Shown piece after piece: positions 1 to 7,002 of a DNA stretch of 15,639 bases (position 1 is its first letter; each line of letters starts with the position of its first letter). The position numbers and the translations under genes are program-made. The notes below the pieces were generated by a model. The model saw only the letters and a program-made list of their open reading frames with translations, was not told the origin of the DNA and made no database searches. The stretch covers positions 1 to 15,639 of the forward strand of contig BTQG01000055.1 of the NCBI GenBank assembly GCA_036985755.1. The letters run 5' to 3'. Source of the DNA: JACZST01 sp036985755. GTDB lineage: Bacteria > Actinomycetota > Acidimicrobiia > Spongiisociales > UBA5794.

Positions 1-440
1 AGGGTGATATCGCCGCTCTCGAGACCGTCATCACCGAGAAACCAGAGGTGCTCAACCACAACACCGAGACCGTGTTGCGCCTGCAGCGAGACATCCGCAC
101 CGGGGCGAACTATGCAAGATCCCTCACCTTGCTGGCGCGGGCCAAGTGGCTGAACCCTGCCGGCACCGTCAAGTCCGGGCTCATCGTTGGCATGGGGGAG
201 ACCGAGGAGGAGGTGCTCGGCACCCTCGCCGACCTGCGCGCCGTTGGTGTCGACCTGGTGACGATCGGCCAGTACCTGCGGCCGACGGCCGGGCACCGAC
301 CGATCCACCGGTATGTGCACCCCGACGAGTTTGCCCGCTACCGCCACCACGGCGAGGCGCTCGGGCTCGGCCACGTCGAGTCCGGTCCCCTTGTCCGGTC
401 GTCGTACCACGCCCGCGATTCGCTCGCCGAGGCCAGGTGA
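1..440 (+). CDS. lipA: Lipoyl synthase, C-terminal part (5' end outside window)
   Basis: Lipoyl synthase is a radical SAM enzyme that inserts two sulfurs into protein-bound octanoyl groups, making the lipoyl cofactor of 2-oxoacid dehydrogenases and the glycine cleavage H protein. The open frame enters at base 3 (GDIAALETVI...) and runs to the TGA at 438-440, about 145 residues. Family features seen are NHNTETV with following LxRxIR-like residues, KSGLIVGMGET, TIGQYLRPT and the C-terminal RSSYHA, whose serine is known in the family to ligate the auxiliary iron-sulfur cluster. The N-terminal cysteine motifs lie upstream of the window. A GTG at 48 is an internal codon, not the start. A heptamer-repeat cluster begins a few bases after the stop. 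Confidence 0.95.
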   Translation, partial: GDIAALETVITEKPEVLNHNTETVLRLQRDIRTGANYARSLTLLARAKWLNPAGTVKSGLIVGMGETEEEVLGTLADLRAVGVDLVTIGQYLRPTAGHRPIHRYVHPDEFARYRHHGEALGLGHVESGPLVRSSYHARDSLAEAR

Positions 441-521
441 TTGAGAGTCCCAAGTCCCAAGGCTCTTCTTGCTTGCGTCTTGCGTCTTGCGACTGGCGAC
501 TGATGGCTGACCACTGACGAC
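441..521. repeat. Heptamer repeat cluster 1, imperfect hairpin after lipA
   Basis: Two forward units AGTCCCA (446-459) are followed by reverse-orientation units in strict 7-base register from 473: TTGCGTC, TTGCGTC, TTGCGAC, TGGCGAC, then more decayed units (TGATGGC, TGACCAC, TGACGAC) to 521. Bases 446-461 can pair with 479-494 at 13 of 16 positions around a 17-base loop. It lies between the lipA stop and the transketolase ribosome-binding site. There is no T-tract typical of an intrinsic terminator. A terminator or transcript-end role is inferred from position only. Confidence 0.75.
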
Positions 522-540
522 TCGGTACCCTGTCCGTCCC

Positions 541-547
541 AAGGAGG
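541..547 (+). promoter_or_regulatory. Strong ribosome-binding site fixing the TTG start of tkt
   Basis: AAGGAGG lies five bases upstream of the TTG at 553. It is a near-perfect Shine-Dalgarno match and settles the use of a TTG start for transketolase, because no ATG or GTG start is as well placed. Confidence 0.85.
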
Positions 548-552
548 TCACA

Positions 553-2496
553 TTGGACATCGAACAACGGTCGGTTGACGCCCTTCGCATGCTGTCGATC
601 GATGCGGTGCAGCGGGCGGGGTCTGGACACCCCGGGATGCCGATGGGCATGGCCGACCTGGCGGCCGTGCTGTGGTCCGAGGTGATCCTGCTCGACCCCG
701 ACGATCCGACATGGCCGGATCGTGACCGCTTTGTCCTCTCCAATGGGCACGGCTCGATGCTGCTCTACTCGCTGCTCCATCTGAGCGGGTTCGGGCTGGC
801 GATGGAAGACCTGGAGAATTTCCGGCAATTCGGGTCCCGGACCGCAGGGCACCCCGAGTACGAGCCGCAGATCGGTATCGAGATGACGACCGGTCCGCTC
901 GGGCAGGGTTTCTCCTCGGCGGTGGGCATGGCAATCGCCGAGAGCCACCTGCGTTCGCATTTCGGCCCTGACCTGGTCGATCACCGCACCTATGCCTTCG
1001 TCTCCGACGGCGACCTCATGGAGGGAGTGACCTCGGAAGCGGCGTCCCTTGCCGGGCATCTCGATCTGTCCAAGCTCACCTACCTCTATGACGCCAACTC
1101 GATCACGATCGAGGGTTCGACCGACCTTGCCTTCAGTGAGGACGTCGCTGGCCGCTTTGGCGCATACGGCTGGGTCACCGTGGAAGTCGACGGGCACGAT
1201 CGACCGGCGATCCGCCAAGCCATCGGAGAAGCCAACGGATCGGACCGGCCGGCGCTGGTGATTGCCAAGACTCACATCGGCTACGGCTCGCCGAACAAAC
1301 AAGACAGCTCGGCTGCGCACGGCAGCCCGCTCGGCGCCGAAGAGGTCAAGCTCGTCCGCGAGGAGTATGGCTGGGACTATCCCCCGTTCGTGGTCCCCGA
1401 TGAGGTTTACGACTGGTTCGGCAACGGCATGGAGCGGGGCAGAGCCGCGCGGGCGGCCTGGGAGGAACGTCGCGATTCGGCGTTTGCCGCGGATTCCGAA
1501 TCGGAGGAGCGTTGGTCGGCGTACTTCGACCCCGACCCCGTTGTGCCGGCAACGCCCGAATTCGAGGGCTCGATCGCCACCAGGAGCGCATCCGGTGCGG
1601 TGATTCAAGATCTGGCGGCAGCGATGCCGGGGCTCATCGGAGGTTCTTCCGACCTCGCCCCGTCGACCAACACCCTGATCGAGGGCTCGCCCGACTACTC
1701 GGCGGAGCACCCGGAAGGCCGGAACCTCCGGTTCGGGGTGAGGGAGCACGCCATGGGCGCCATCGTCAACGGGATCAACCTCCACGGTGGTTTACGCGCC
1801 TACGGGGGAACGTTCCTGATCTTCTCGGACTACATGCGCGGCGCCGTACGGTTGGGAGCGCTGATGGGTGCGCCCTCGATCTGGGTATGGACCCACGATT
1901 CGGTGTTCCTCGGCGAGGACGGGCCCTCTCACCAACCCATCGAGCATCTTGCCGCCTTGAGAGCGATACCCAACCTGTGGGTGATCCGACCCGCCGATCC
2001 TACCGAGACGGCCGTTGCCTGGGAGATGGCTGTTGCCCGCATCGGAGGCCCGACGGCCATCGTGCTGACCCGCCAGGGTCTTCCGGTGCCCGCCGCTGAG
2101 CCCGATCGAGAGCTGATCGCTCGCGGCGCCTACGTTCGTCGTGACGGAACCGACGCGGTCCTCGTTGCCACCGGCTCCGAGGTACAGCTCGCCGAGCGCG
2201 CCGCCGCGCTGCTCGCCGCCGACGGCACCTCGGTCCGGGTGGTGTCGATGCCGTGCCGGGAGGCCTTCTCCGCTCAGGACGACGACTATCGCGCCGCGGT
2301 GTTCCCCTCCGGTATGCCGGTGGCCAGCGTCGAGGCTGCGACCACGTTCGGGTGGGGTGATATCACCGGGCCGGATGGTCTCAACATCGGACTCGACCAC
2401 TTCGGAGCATCTGCGCCTTGGTCGGTGATCGCCGCCGAGTGGGGTTTCACTCCGGAAGCGGTGGCGGAGCGGGTCGCCGAGTGGCTGGCCGAATGA
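553..2496 (+). CDS. tkt: Transketolase
   Basis: Thiamine-diphosphate enzyme of the non-oxidative pentose phosphate pathway; it moves two-carbon ketol units between sugar phosphates in the cytosol. The 647 residues match full-length bacterial transketolase. In order: SGHPGMPMG with His26, GPLGQG, the ThDP/Mg motif SDGDLMEG (Asp152) leading to NSITIEG, KTHIGYGSPN, GGSSDLAPSTNT, and the pyrimidine-binding domain with catalytic Glu398 in FGVREHAMG, then HDSVFLGEDGPSHQP. His26 has the same number I recall for E. coli TktA. Start is TTG at 553, supported by AAGGAGG at 541-547. Repeat clusters flank both ends of the gene, so it is probably its own transcription unit. No transaldolase or other pathway gene lies beside it. 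Confidence 0.97.
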   Translation: MDIEQRSVDALRMLSIDAVQRAGSGHPGMPMGMADLAAVLWSEVILLDPDDPTWPDRDRFVLSNGHGSMLLYSLLHLSGFGLAMEDLENFRQFGSRTAGHPEYEPQIGIEMTTGPLGQGFSSAVGMAIAESHLRSHFGPDLVDHRTYAFVSDGDLMEGVTSEAASLAGHLDLSKLTYLYDANSITIEGSTDLAFSEDVAGRFGAYGWVTVEVDGHDRPAIRQAIGEANGSDRPALVIAKTHIGYGSPNKQDSSAAHGSPLGAEEVKLVREEYGWDYPPFVVPDEVYDWFGNGMERGRAARAAWEERRDSAFAADSESEERWSAYFDPDPVVPATPEFEGSIATRSASGAVIQDLAAAMPGLIGGSSDLAPSTNTLIEGSPDYSAEHPEGRNLRFGVREHAMGAIVNGINLHGGLRAYGGTFLIFSDYMRGAVRLGALMGAPSIWVWTHDSVFLGEDGPSHQPIEHLAALRAIPNLWVIRPADPTETAVAWEMAVARIGGPTAIVLTRQGLPVPAAEPDRELIARGAYVRRDGTDAVLVATGSEVQLAERAAALLAADGTSVRVVSMPCREAFSAQDDDYRAAVFPSGMPVASVEAATTFGWGDITGPDGLNIGLDHFGASAPWSVIAAEWGFTPEAVAERVAEWLAE

Positions 2497-2502
2497 AGAG
2501 GC

Positions 2503-2567
2503 GAGACGCAAGTCACAAGACGCAAGCAAGACGAGTTGTCTGACTTGAGACTTGTGTCTTGCGACTC
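2503..2567. repeat. Heptamer repeat cluster 2, long imperfect hairpin between tkt and the next gene
   Basis: Forward units built on GACGCAA/GTCACAA occupy 2503-2526 and reverse units (TTGAGAC, TTGTGTC, TTGCGAC) occupy about 2544-2567. Bases 2503-2526 pair with 2544-2567 at 20 of 24 positions by Watson-Crick rules, with a 17-base loop. The four mismatches are at 2506, 2513, 2520 and 2522, the first three exactly seven bases apart. The 3' arm ends at the base before the ATG at 2568, so any read-through transcript from tkt would place a hairpin directly against the next start codon. Confidence 0.8.
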
Positions 2568-3248
2568 ATGGAGCTGACTCCGGCGCTGCTCTTTGTGATG
2601 TGGGGGGCGGGTGTCGCCGCCGGGAGCGCCCTCGTTGCCTCCTGGCGGGTGGTTGGCCCCGGCTATCTGTGGCTGGCCGGGGGAGTGGCAGCAGGGCTCG
2701 CCGCTCTCGCTGCCCTCGCCGGTGGTGGGGCTCTTGCCTGGGCGGCGGCCGTGCTCGCCTTCGGAGGGGTGTTGGCAGCAAAGCGGGATCTGGGGGCGAT
2801 GGCGCTGTTCGCAGCCTCGAGCGGTGTGTTGCTGATGGCAGGTTACGAGCCGGGCGCCCTTGCCGTGTCTCTGTTGTTTTCCGGAACCGTGCTGCTCGGT
2901 GCGATCACCTCCGAGATGCTGCTGGGGCACTGGTTTCTCGTCGACCCGACGCTGCCGCGGCGATCGCTGTTGAGACTCGATGCCGTCTCCGGTGCCGGGC
3001 TTCTCGTCGACGCCGGCCTCATCGTCGCCTCAGGGTCGCTGGCGCTCTCGGCGATGGATGGCATCCTGACCGCAGTGTGGGCGGCGCTGGTCGCCTTCGG
3101 CGGGCTGTTGATCATCGGCGTCTGGTTTTCGCTGCGCGAGCCGCAGTACTCGGGCGTCATGGCGGCGACCGGGCTGTCGTATCTCGCCGTGCTCGTCGCC
3201 TTCGGCATCGTGGCCGCCGGCCGCTCGCTGGTCGGCGGCGGGCTGTGA
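2568..3248 (+). CDS. Multi-pass membrane protein of unknown function
   Basis: I do not recognise this family. The 226-residue product is almost wholly hydrophobic, with about seven to eight predicted membrane spans. A conserved-looking polar loop, GHWFLVDPTLPRRSLLRLD, lies between the fifth and sixth spans, followed by FSLREPQYSG before the last span. There is no signal peptide and no recognisable catalytic motif. I chose ATG 2568 because the in-frame TTG nine bases upstream lies inside the hairpin repeat; no Shine-Dalgarno precedes either. Only 21 bases separate its stop from the adenosyltransferase start, and the aminopeptidase then overlaps that gene, so the three probably form one operon. 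A link to cobalamin or corrinoid handling is conceivable from context only. Confidence 0.8.
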   Translation: MELTPALLFVMWGAGVAAGSALVASWRVVGPGYLWLAGGVAAGLAALAALAGGGALAWAAAVLAFGGVLAAKRDLGAMALFAASSGVLLMAGYEPGALAVSLLFSGTVLLGAITSEMLLGHWFLVDPTLPRRSLLRLDAVSGAGLLVDAGLIVASGSLALSAMDGILTAVWAALVAFGGLLIIGVWFSLREPQYSGVMAATGLSYLAVLVAFGIVAAGRSLVGGGL

Positions 3249-3269
3249 CGGCCTCCTAGGATTCCACCG

Positions 3270-3821
3270 ATGCGGATCTACACACGACGGGGTGACGACG
3301 GCACCACCGGGCTGTTCCATGGTGGCCGCGTCACCAAGGACGCCGCAGGTCCCGAGGCGTACGGCACCGTCGACGAGGCCGTGTCGGCGCTCGGTGTTGC
3401 CAGGGCGGCGGCCTCCGGCGCCGTTGCCGACGAGATCCTCGTCGTGCAGCGCCGGCTGTTTGTGGTGGCCGCCGAACTGGCCACCGACCCGGTCAAAGGA
3501 GACAAACTAGAGAGTGGTGTCAGCAGAGTGAGCCAGCCGATGATCGATGACCTGGAGGAGCGGATCGATGCGTTCGTTGCCGATCGCGGGATGCCGACCG
3601 AGTTCGTCGTGCCCGGTGGGGACCCGGTGGCTGCCGCTATCGACGTGGCGAGATCGATCGTGCGCCGCTCCGAGCGGCGGGCGGTCACCTGGCAGGCTGA
3701 CGTCGGCGCCGCGGGCAGCCTCGTCGTTCCCTACCTGAATCGTCTTGCCGATTATCTGTACATGTTCGCTCGTTCGGTGGAGGGCGAGTGGACCCCGAGC
3801 CGAGGAGGGCCCGATGGTTGA
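3270..3821 (+). CDS. pduO: Cob(I)alamin adenosyltransferase, PduO type
   Basis: Transfers the adenosyl group of ATP to cob(I)alamin, making adenosylcobalamin. The 183 residues fit the PduO/MMAB family, which works as a trimer. Seen in the sequence: the N-terminal ATP-binding motif YTRRGDDGTTGL (residues 4-15), YGTVDEAVSALG, the mid-protein EFVVPGGDP, the basic helix ARSIVRRSERR corresponding to the RRAER region of MMAB, and the C-terminal PYLNRLADYLYMFAR. It probably shares a transcript with the membrane protein upstream, and its last eight bases overlap pepA. Its product is the cofactor needed by the methylmalonyl-CoA mutase encoded 6 kb downstream. The start has only a weak AGGA eight bases upstream. 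Confidence 0.93.
   Translation: MRIYTRRGDDGTTGLFHGGRVTKDAAGPEAYGTVDEAVSALGVARAAASGAVADEILVVQRRLFVVAAELATDPVKGDKLESGVSRVSQPMIDDLEERIDAFVADRGMPTEFVVPGGDPVAAAIDVARSIVRRSERRAVTWQADVGAAGSLVVPYLNRLADYLYMFARSVEGEWTPSRGGPDG
3802..3808 (+). promoter_or_regulatory. Ribosome-binding site deciding the pepA start
   Basis: GAGGAGG lies inside the 3' end of the adenosyltransferase gene, five bases before the ATG at 3814. It supports 3814 rather than the longer in-frame start at 3745, whose extra 23 residues (MPIICTCSLVRW...) do not look like an aminopeptidase N-terminus. The ATG overlaps the upstream stop, which suggests translational coupling. Confidence 0.85.
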
Positions 3822-5280
3822 GATCCTTGGCGGAGGATCACTCGAGGAGACCTCCGGCGATCTGCTCGCGGTCCCGGTCTTTGCCGACACCACCTTTGGC
3901 CCGGGAGGCGAAGCGGTCGCCGAGCGGCTCGGTGACTGGCTTGAGACCTATCTAGAGACTCACGAGTTCACCGGAAAGGCCGGCCAGCGCCTTTCGGTCC
4001 CCGGCGGTGGCCTCTCGTTCGCCGAAGTCCTCTTTCTGGGGCTCGGCGACGACGTCGATGCCGAAGCCATCCGGCGGGCGGCAGGCAATCTGGGCCGGGC
4101 TGCCGCCCGCCATGGCGAGGTGGTTACCACGTTGCATCAGATCGACGTCGACGGCGCCACCGAGGCCGTCGCCCTCGGCTATCTGCTCGGTTCGTACACC
4201 TTCGACGAGTATCGATCGGAGGCGAAGCCTCGGATCGACCAGCGGTTGGTGTTGCTCGACGCCGACAGCGGCACCGCCGCCGACATCGAACGCGCCACCG
4301 TCGTCGCCGAAGGGGTCAGCCTGACGCGGGACCTGGTGAACGAGCCCGCAGGCGCCAAGCCGCCGGCAGTGCTGGCACAGCGGGCCGCCGACATCCCGGG
4401 CCTGGCCGTCGAGATCGTCGACGAACAGGAGGCGCGGTCGCGAGGGTACGGCGGGCTGCTGGCCGTCGCTTCGGGTGCGGCCAACCCGCCCAGGATGGTG
4501 TTGCTGCGCTACGAGCCGGAAGGCGCCACCGCGTCCGTCGCTTTTGTCGGCAAGGGCGTTGTCTTCGACTCCGGCGGCCTCTCCATCAAACCGGCGAAAG
4601 CGATGGAGACGATGAAGACGGACATGGCAGGGGCGGCCACAGTCTTCGGCGCGATGAAGGCCATCGCCGCCCTCGGGCTGCCGATCGAGGTGCTCGGCGT
4701 GGCACCGCTCACCGAGAACATGACCGGTGGGGCTGCCATGCGACCCGGCGACGTGTTCACCGCATATGGCGGCAAGACCGTTGAGGTGCTCAACACCGAC
4801 GCCGAGGGCCGGCTCATCCTCGCCGACGGCCTCGCCATCGCAACAGAATCCGGGGTGGATCTCATCGTCGACATCGCCACCCTGACCGGTGGCGCCAAGG
4901 TGGGGCTCGGGCTGGCGATCGGGGCCGTTCTCGGCAACGACGACGACGCAGTGGCATCGGTGCTGGCGGCCGGCCGCTTCGCCGGCGAGAAGTGGTGGCA
5001 GCTGCCCCTGGAAATGGAGTACCGGTCGAAGCTGGATTCGTCGATCGCCGATGTGCAGAACGTCGCCTCCGACTCCTATGGCGGTGCCATCAATGCCGCC
5101 CTGTTCCTGTCCGAGTTCGTCGGAGACACGCCGTGGGTGCATCTCGACATCGCCGGTCCCGGCCGTACCGCCAAGAACGAGCACTACCTCACCAAAGGCG
5201 GATCCGGCTTCGGAGTGCGGACGCTGGTCGAGCTCGCCGTGCAGATGAGTCGCAAGTCACAAGTCTCAAGTCACGAGTAA
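3814..5280 (+). CDS. pepA: Leucyl aminopeptidase (M17), with repeat-derived C-terminal tail
   Basis: Cytosolic M17 metallo-aminopeptidase that removes N-terminal residues during peptide turnover; family members are hexamers with two metals per site. All recalled E. coli PepA active-site residues appear at a constant offset of 23: Lys247, Asp252, Lys259 and Asp270 in GKGVVFDSGGLSIKPAKA...KTD, then Asp329, Glu331 and Arg333 in NTDAEGRL. The 488-residue length is normal. The oddity is the C-terminus. After VRTLVELAVQM the last ten residues, SRKSQVSSHE, and the TAA stop are encoded by units of the heptamer repeat (5248-5280). The gene overlaps the adenosyltransferase stop by eight bases and converges on the rhodanese-MoeB gene. 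Confidence 0.96.
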   Translation: MVEILGGGSLEETSGDLLAVPVFADTTFGPGGEAVAERLGDWLETYLETHEFTGKAGQRLSVPGGGLSFAEVLFLGLGDDVDAEAIRRAAGNLGRAAARHGEVVTTLHQIDVDGATEAVALGYLLGSYTFDEYRSEAKPRIDQRLVLLDADSGTAADIERATVVAEGVSLTRDLVNEPAGAKPPAVLAQRAADIPGLAVEIVDEQEARSRGYGGLLAVASGAANPPRMVLLRYEPEGATASVAFVGKGVVFDSGGLSIKPAKAMETMKTDMAGAATVFGAMKAIAALGLPIEVLGVAPLTENMTGGAAMRPGDVFTAYGGKTVEVLNTDAEGRLILADGLAIATESGVDLIVDIATLTGGAKVGLGLAIGAVLGNDDDAVASVLAAGRFAGEKWWQLPLEMEYRSKLDSSIADVQNVASDSYGGAINAALFLSEFVGDTPWVHLDIAGPGRTAKNEHYLTKGGSGFGVRTLVELAVQMSRKSQVSSHE

Positions 5281-5335
5281 GACACCGAGTCCACTGTTCT
5301 TGCTTGCGTCTTGCGGCTTGCGTCCTGCGTCTCGC
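5248..5335. repeat. Heptamer repeat cluster 3 between convergent pepA and moeB, entering pepA
   Basis: Forward units in register are AGTCGCA, AGTCACA, AGTCTCA, AGTCACG and AGTAAGA (5248-5282), the first four coding for the pepA tail and the fifth holding its TAA. Reverse units follow at about 5301-5333 (TTGCGTC, TTGCGGC, TTGCGTC, CTGCGTC). Bases 5247-5270 can pair with 5310-5333 at 18 of 24 positions plus one G-T pair, around a 39-base loop. The right arm ends two bases before the stop codon of the gene on the other strand, so the dyad serves both convergent 3' ends. Confidence 0.8.
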
Positions 5336-6418
5336 TCAACCACATGCTGGGCAATCCGGGTCCTTGTCGAAGCGGTAGCGGGACCACTGCGATGCCAGGG
5401 CGTCGTAGGTGAGCAAGGTGCCGGAGAGAGGCTCGGCTCCGACCAGGACCTTGATCGCTTCGACGGCCTGGGTCGACCCGATCACGCCGGTCATTGCGCC
5501 GAGCACGCCGGCCTCCGAACAGGTCATGGCGTCCTCGGGCAGGACGGGGAAAAGACATCGATAACACGGACCCTGTGGAGGGTCGAACACGGCAACGGTT
5601 CCTTCGAAGCGAAGCGCCGAGGCGTGGACCACGGGAACGCCGGTCGTGATCGAGGCGTCGTTGAGCGCAAGCCTCGTTTCGAAGTTGTCCGAGGCGTCGA
5701 TGACGATGTCGTACTCGGCGACGAGGTTGGTCGCATTTTCCTCGGTGAGCCGCATCTCATGAAGCCGGACCTTGATCCCAGGGTTGAGCGCCCCGATTCG
5801 ATCGGCGGCGGATTGGGTCTTGGGCCTGCCGAGTGACGGGGTGTCGTGGATGATCTGTCGATGGAGGTTGCTCACCTCGACCCGGTCGTCGTCGACGATG
5901 CCGACGATGCCGACGCCCGCCGCCGCGAGATACAGCGCAGCCGGGGACCCGAGGCCTCCGATACCGACGATGAGCGCGCTGGATGACAGCAGGCGCTGCT
6001 GGCCTATCGATCCGATCCGGTCGAGCCGGAGCTGACGGTCGTATCGGGTCCGCTCGTCGAGCGCCAGGCCGTTCTCGGCGGACCACGGCAGCCCATCATC
6101 GCGCCACCGACGAAACCCGCCGGCCAGCGAGCTGACGTTGGTGTACCCGAGCATCTGCATGGTGTGGGCGGCAAGAATGGAGCTCTGGCCGACCACGCAA
6201 TAGAGCAGGATTCGCGCATTCGGGTCGCCGACCACACCGGAGATGTCCCGCTCCAGGGTGCCGAGGGGCACTTCGAAGGAACCGTCGATGGAACCCTCGA
6301 CTCGCTGCATCGGCTCCCTCACGTCGATGACGGCGTCGAATTCGATGGCGGCCGCCTCCGACGGCTCGTATTCGGTCACCTGCTCGCGGTAGCCCTCGAT
6401 CAGTTTCCGATAATCCAT
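5336..6418 (-). CDS. moeB: Rhodanese / MoeB-ThiF adenylyltransferase fusion
   Basis: E1-like enzyme that adenylates the C-terminal glycine of a sulfur-carrier protein (MoaD, ThiS or CysO type) and, through its rhodanese domain, may help form the thiocarboxylate. An N-terminal rhodanese domain (about residues 10-112) has the active-site loop YCVVGQSS with Cys74, ending in GGFRRW. The ThiF domain follows: nucleotide-binding GIGGLGSP (about 152), DDDRVEVSNLHRQ, DASDNFETR, zinc pairs CYRC (about 284) and CPAC at the C-terminus, and MTCSEAGVLG carrying the usual catalytic-region cysteine. The order is the reverse of MoeZ/MOCS3, where rhodanese is C-terminal; I recall similar N-terminal fusions in other bacteria. 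The 360 residues fit both domains. No carrier-protein gene is adjacent, so the partner is unknown. It lies 37 bases after a small same-strand gene. Confidence 0.92.
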   Translation of the reverse strand: MDYRKLIEGYREQVTEYEPSEAAAIEFDAVIDVREPMQRVEGSIDGSFEVPLGTLERDISGVVGDPNARILLYCVVGQSSILAAHTMQMLGYTNVSSLAGGFRRWRDDGLPWSAENGLALDERTRYDRQLRLDRIGSIGQQRLLSSSALIVGIGGLGSPAALYLAAAGVGIVGIVDDDRVEVSNLHRQIIHDTPSLGRPKTQSAADRIGALNPGIKVRLHEMRLTEENATNLVAEYDIVIDASDNFETRLALNDASITTGVPVVHASALRFEGTVAVFDPPQGPCYRCLFPVLPEDAMTCSEAGVLGAMTGVIGSTQAVEAIKVLVGAEPLSGTLLTYDALASQWSRYRFDKDPDCPACG

Positions 6419-6455
6419 TCACCGAGGCTAGCGGTGTCCCCTGGCAGTGCTCCGC

Positions 6456-6947
6456 TCAGATCTCGGCGCCGAGTCGGTTGGTATACGGACGGTGCTCGCG
6501 TCGCAACTCGGGTGACAGACGGCGGAGCTGGACCGGCGACAGGGGAGGGATCGTCACCCGGACCACCAGCCGGCCCCGTGCCCACCGGGCCAGGTCTTCT
6601 CGTACCAAGGTGCCGAGGGATTCGGGACGAAGCAGGGAGCGGTCGCGCTGTGCTGCAATCGCGAGACGCATGAGATCGGCGACCGCTCCCGGACCGATCG
6701 CCGCCGTCCAGAAACGGCGCACATAGGGGTCGTTGGTGGCAAACCCGGCTCGGGCATCCCCGCCCGGCCACAACACAGGGCGGATTGCGGGACGTCGCGC
6801 CGCGGTGGCTCGGAGCGCCCGGTAGGGATGGCGACCGGCGACGTCCGAAGGTGGCGCGGGTTCCCCGGAGGTGGGAGGACGATCACCGTCGGGGAGGGCT
6901 TCGGACGCCGCCGAGATCGTTGAGCGATCTGCCATGTCCATAGACAT
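6456..6947 (-). CDS. Small basic protein of unknown function
   Basis: I do not recognise a family with confidence. The product is about 163 residues from ATG 6947, or 159 from ATG 6935. The N-terminal 40 or so residues are low-complexity, Pro/Ala/Asp-rich and probably disordered. The rest is compact and Arg-rich, with NDPYVRRFWTAAIGPGAVAD, a helix LMRLAIAAQRDRSLLRPESL, and VRVTIPPLSPVQLRRLSPEL. There is no membrane span and no obvious nucleotide-binding motif. The frame stays open upstream to 7028, but that extension enters repeat-derived sequence and is unlikely to be translated. It is followed at 37 bases by rhodanese-MoeB on the same strand, suggesting a two-gene operon. The frame has the third-position G/C bias of its neighbours. 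Confidence 0.65.
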   Translation of the reverse strand: MSMDMADRSTISAASEALPDGDRPPTSGEPAPPSDVAGRHPYRALRATAARRPAIRPVLWPGGDARAGFATNDPYVRRFWTAAIGPGAVADLMRLAIAAQRDRSLLRPESLGTLVREDLARWARGRLVVRVTIPPLSPVQLRRLSPELRREHRPYTNRLGAEI

Positions 6948-6971
6948 ACAGGTAACGCTAACTAACGTCAA
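6943..6971 (-). promoter_or_regulatory. Possible promoter and operator-like dyad before the small basic protein
   Basis: Reading the - strand, TTGACG (6971-6966) is followed after 17 bases by TATGTC (6948-6943), a fair -35 and a weak -10. A start about seven bases later would fall near the ATG at 6935 and give an almost leaderless mRNA. A near-palindrome, ATGTCCATAGACAT (6934-6947), covers the start codons. This is pattern matching by eye on a short stretch that is locally AT-richer than its surroundings. Confidence 0.3.
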
Positions 6972-7002
6972 GAACCATAGGTTGAGACCGCGAAAGAAGC
7001 CC

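Noticed and set aside
181..1785. 534-codon open frame on the - strand
   Set aside because: Antisense shadow of lipA and transketolase caused by high GC; composition is Arg/Gly/Pro-rich with no domain, while both + genes match strongly conserved families.
2497..2567. Classical Rho-independent terminator
   Set aside because: The hairpin is long but imperfect and no T-tract follows; it runs straight into a start codon. It is kept as a repeat with possible termination function.
3745..3813. Longer N-terminus for pepA
   Set aside because: The ATG at 3814 has GAGGAGG at the right distance and begins a typical PepA N-terminus; the upstream part is an alternative frame of the adenosyltransferase gene.
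3952..5184. 410-codon - strand open frame
   Set aside because: Antisense to pepA, which has every active-site residue at a constant offset from E. coli PepA.
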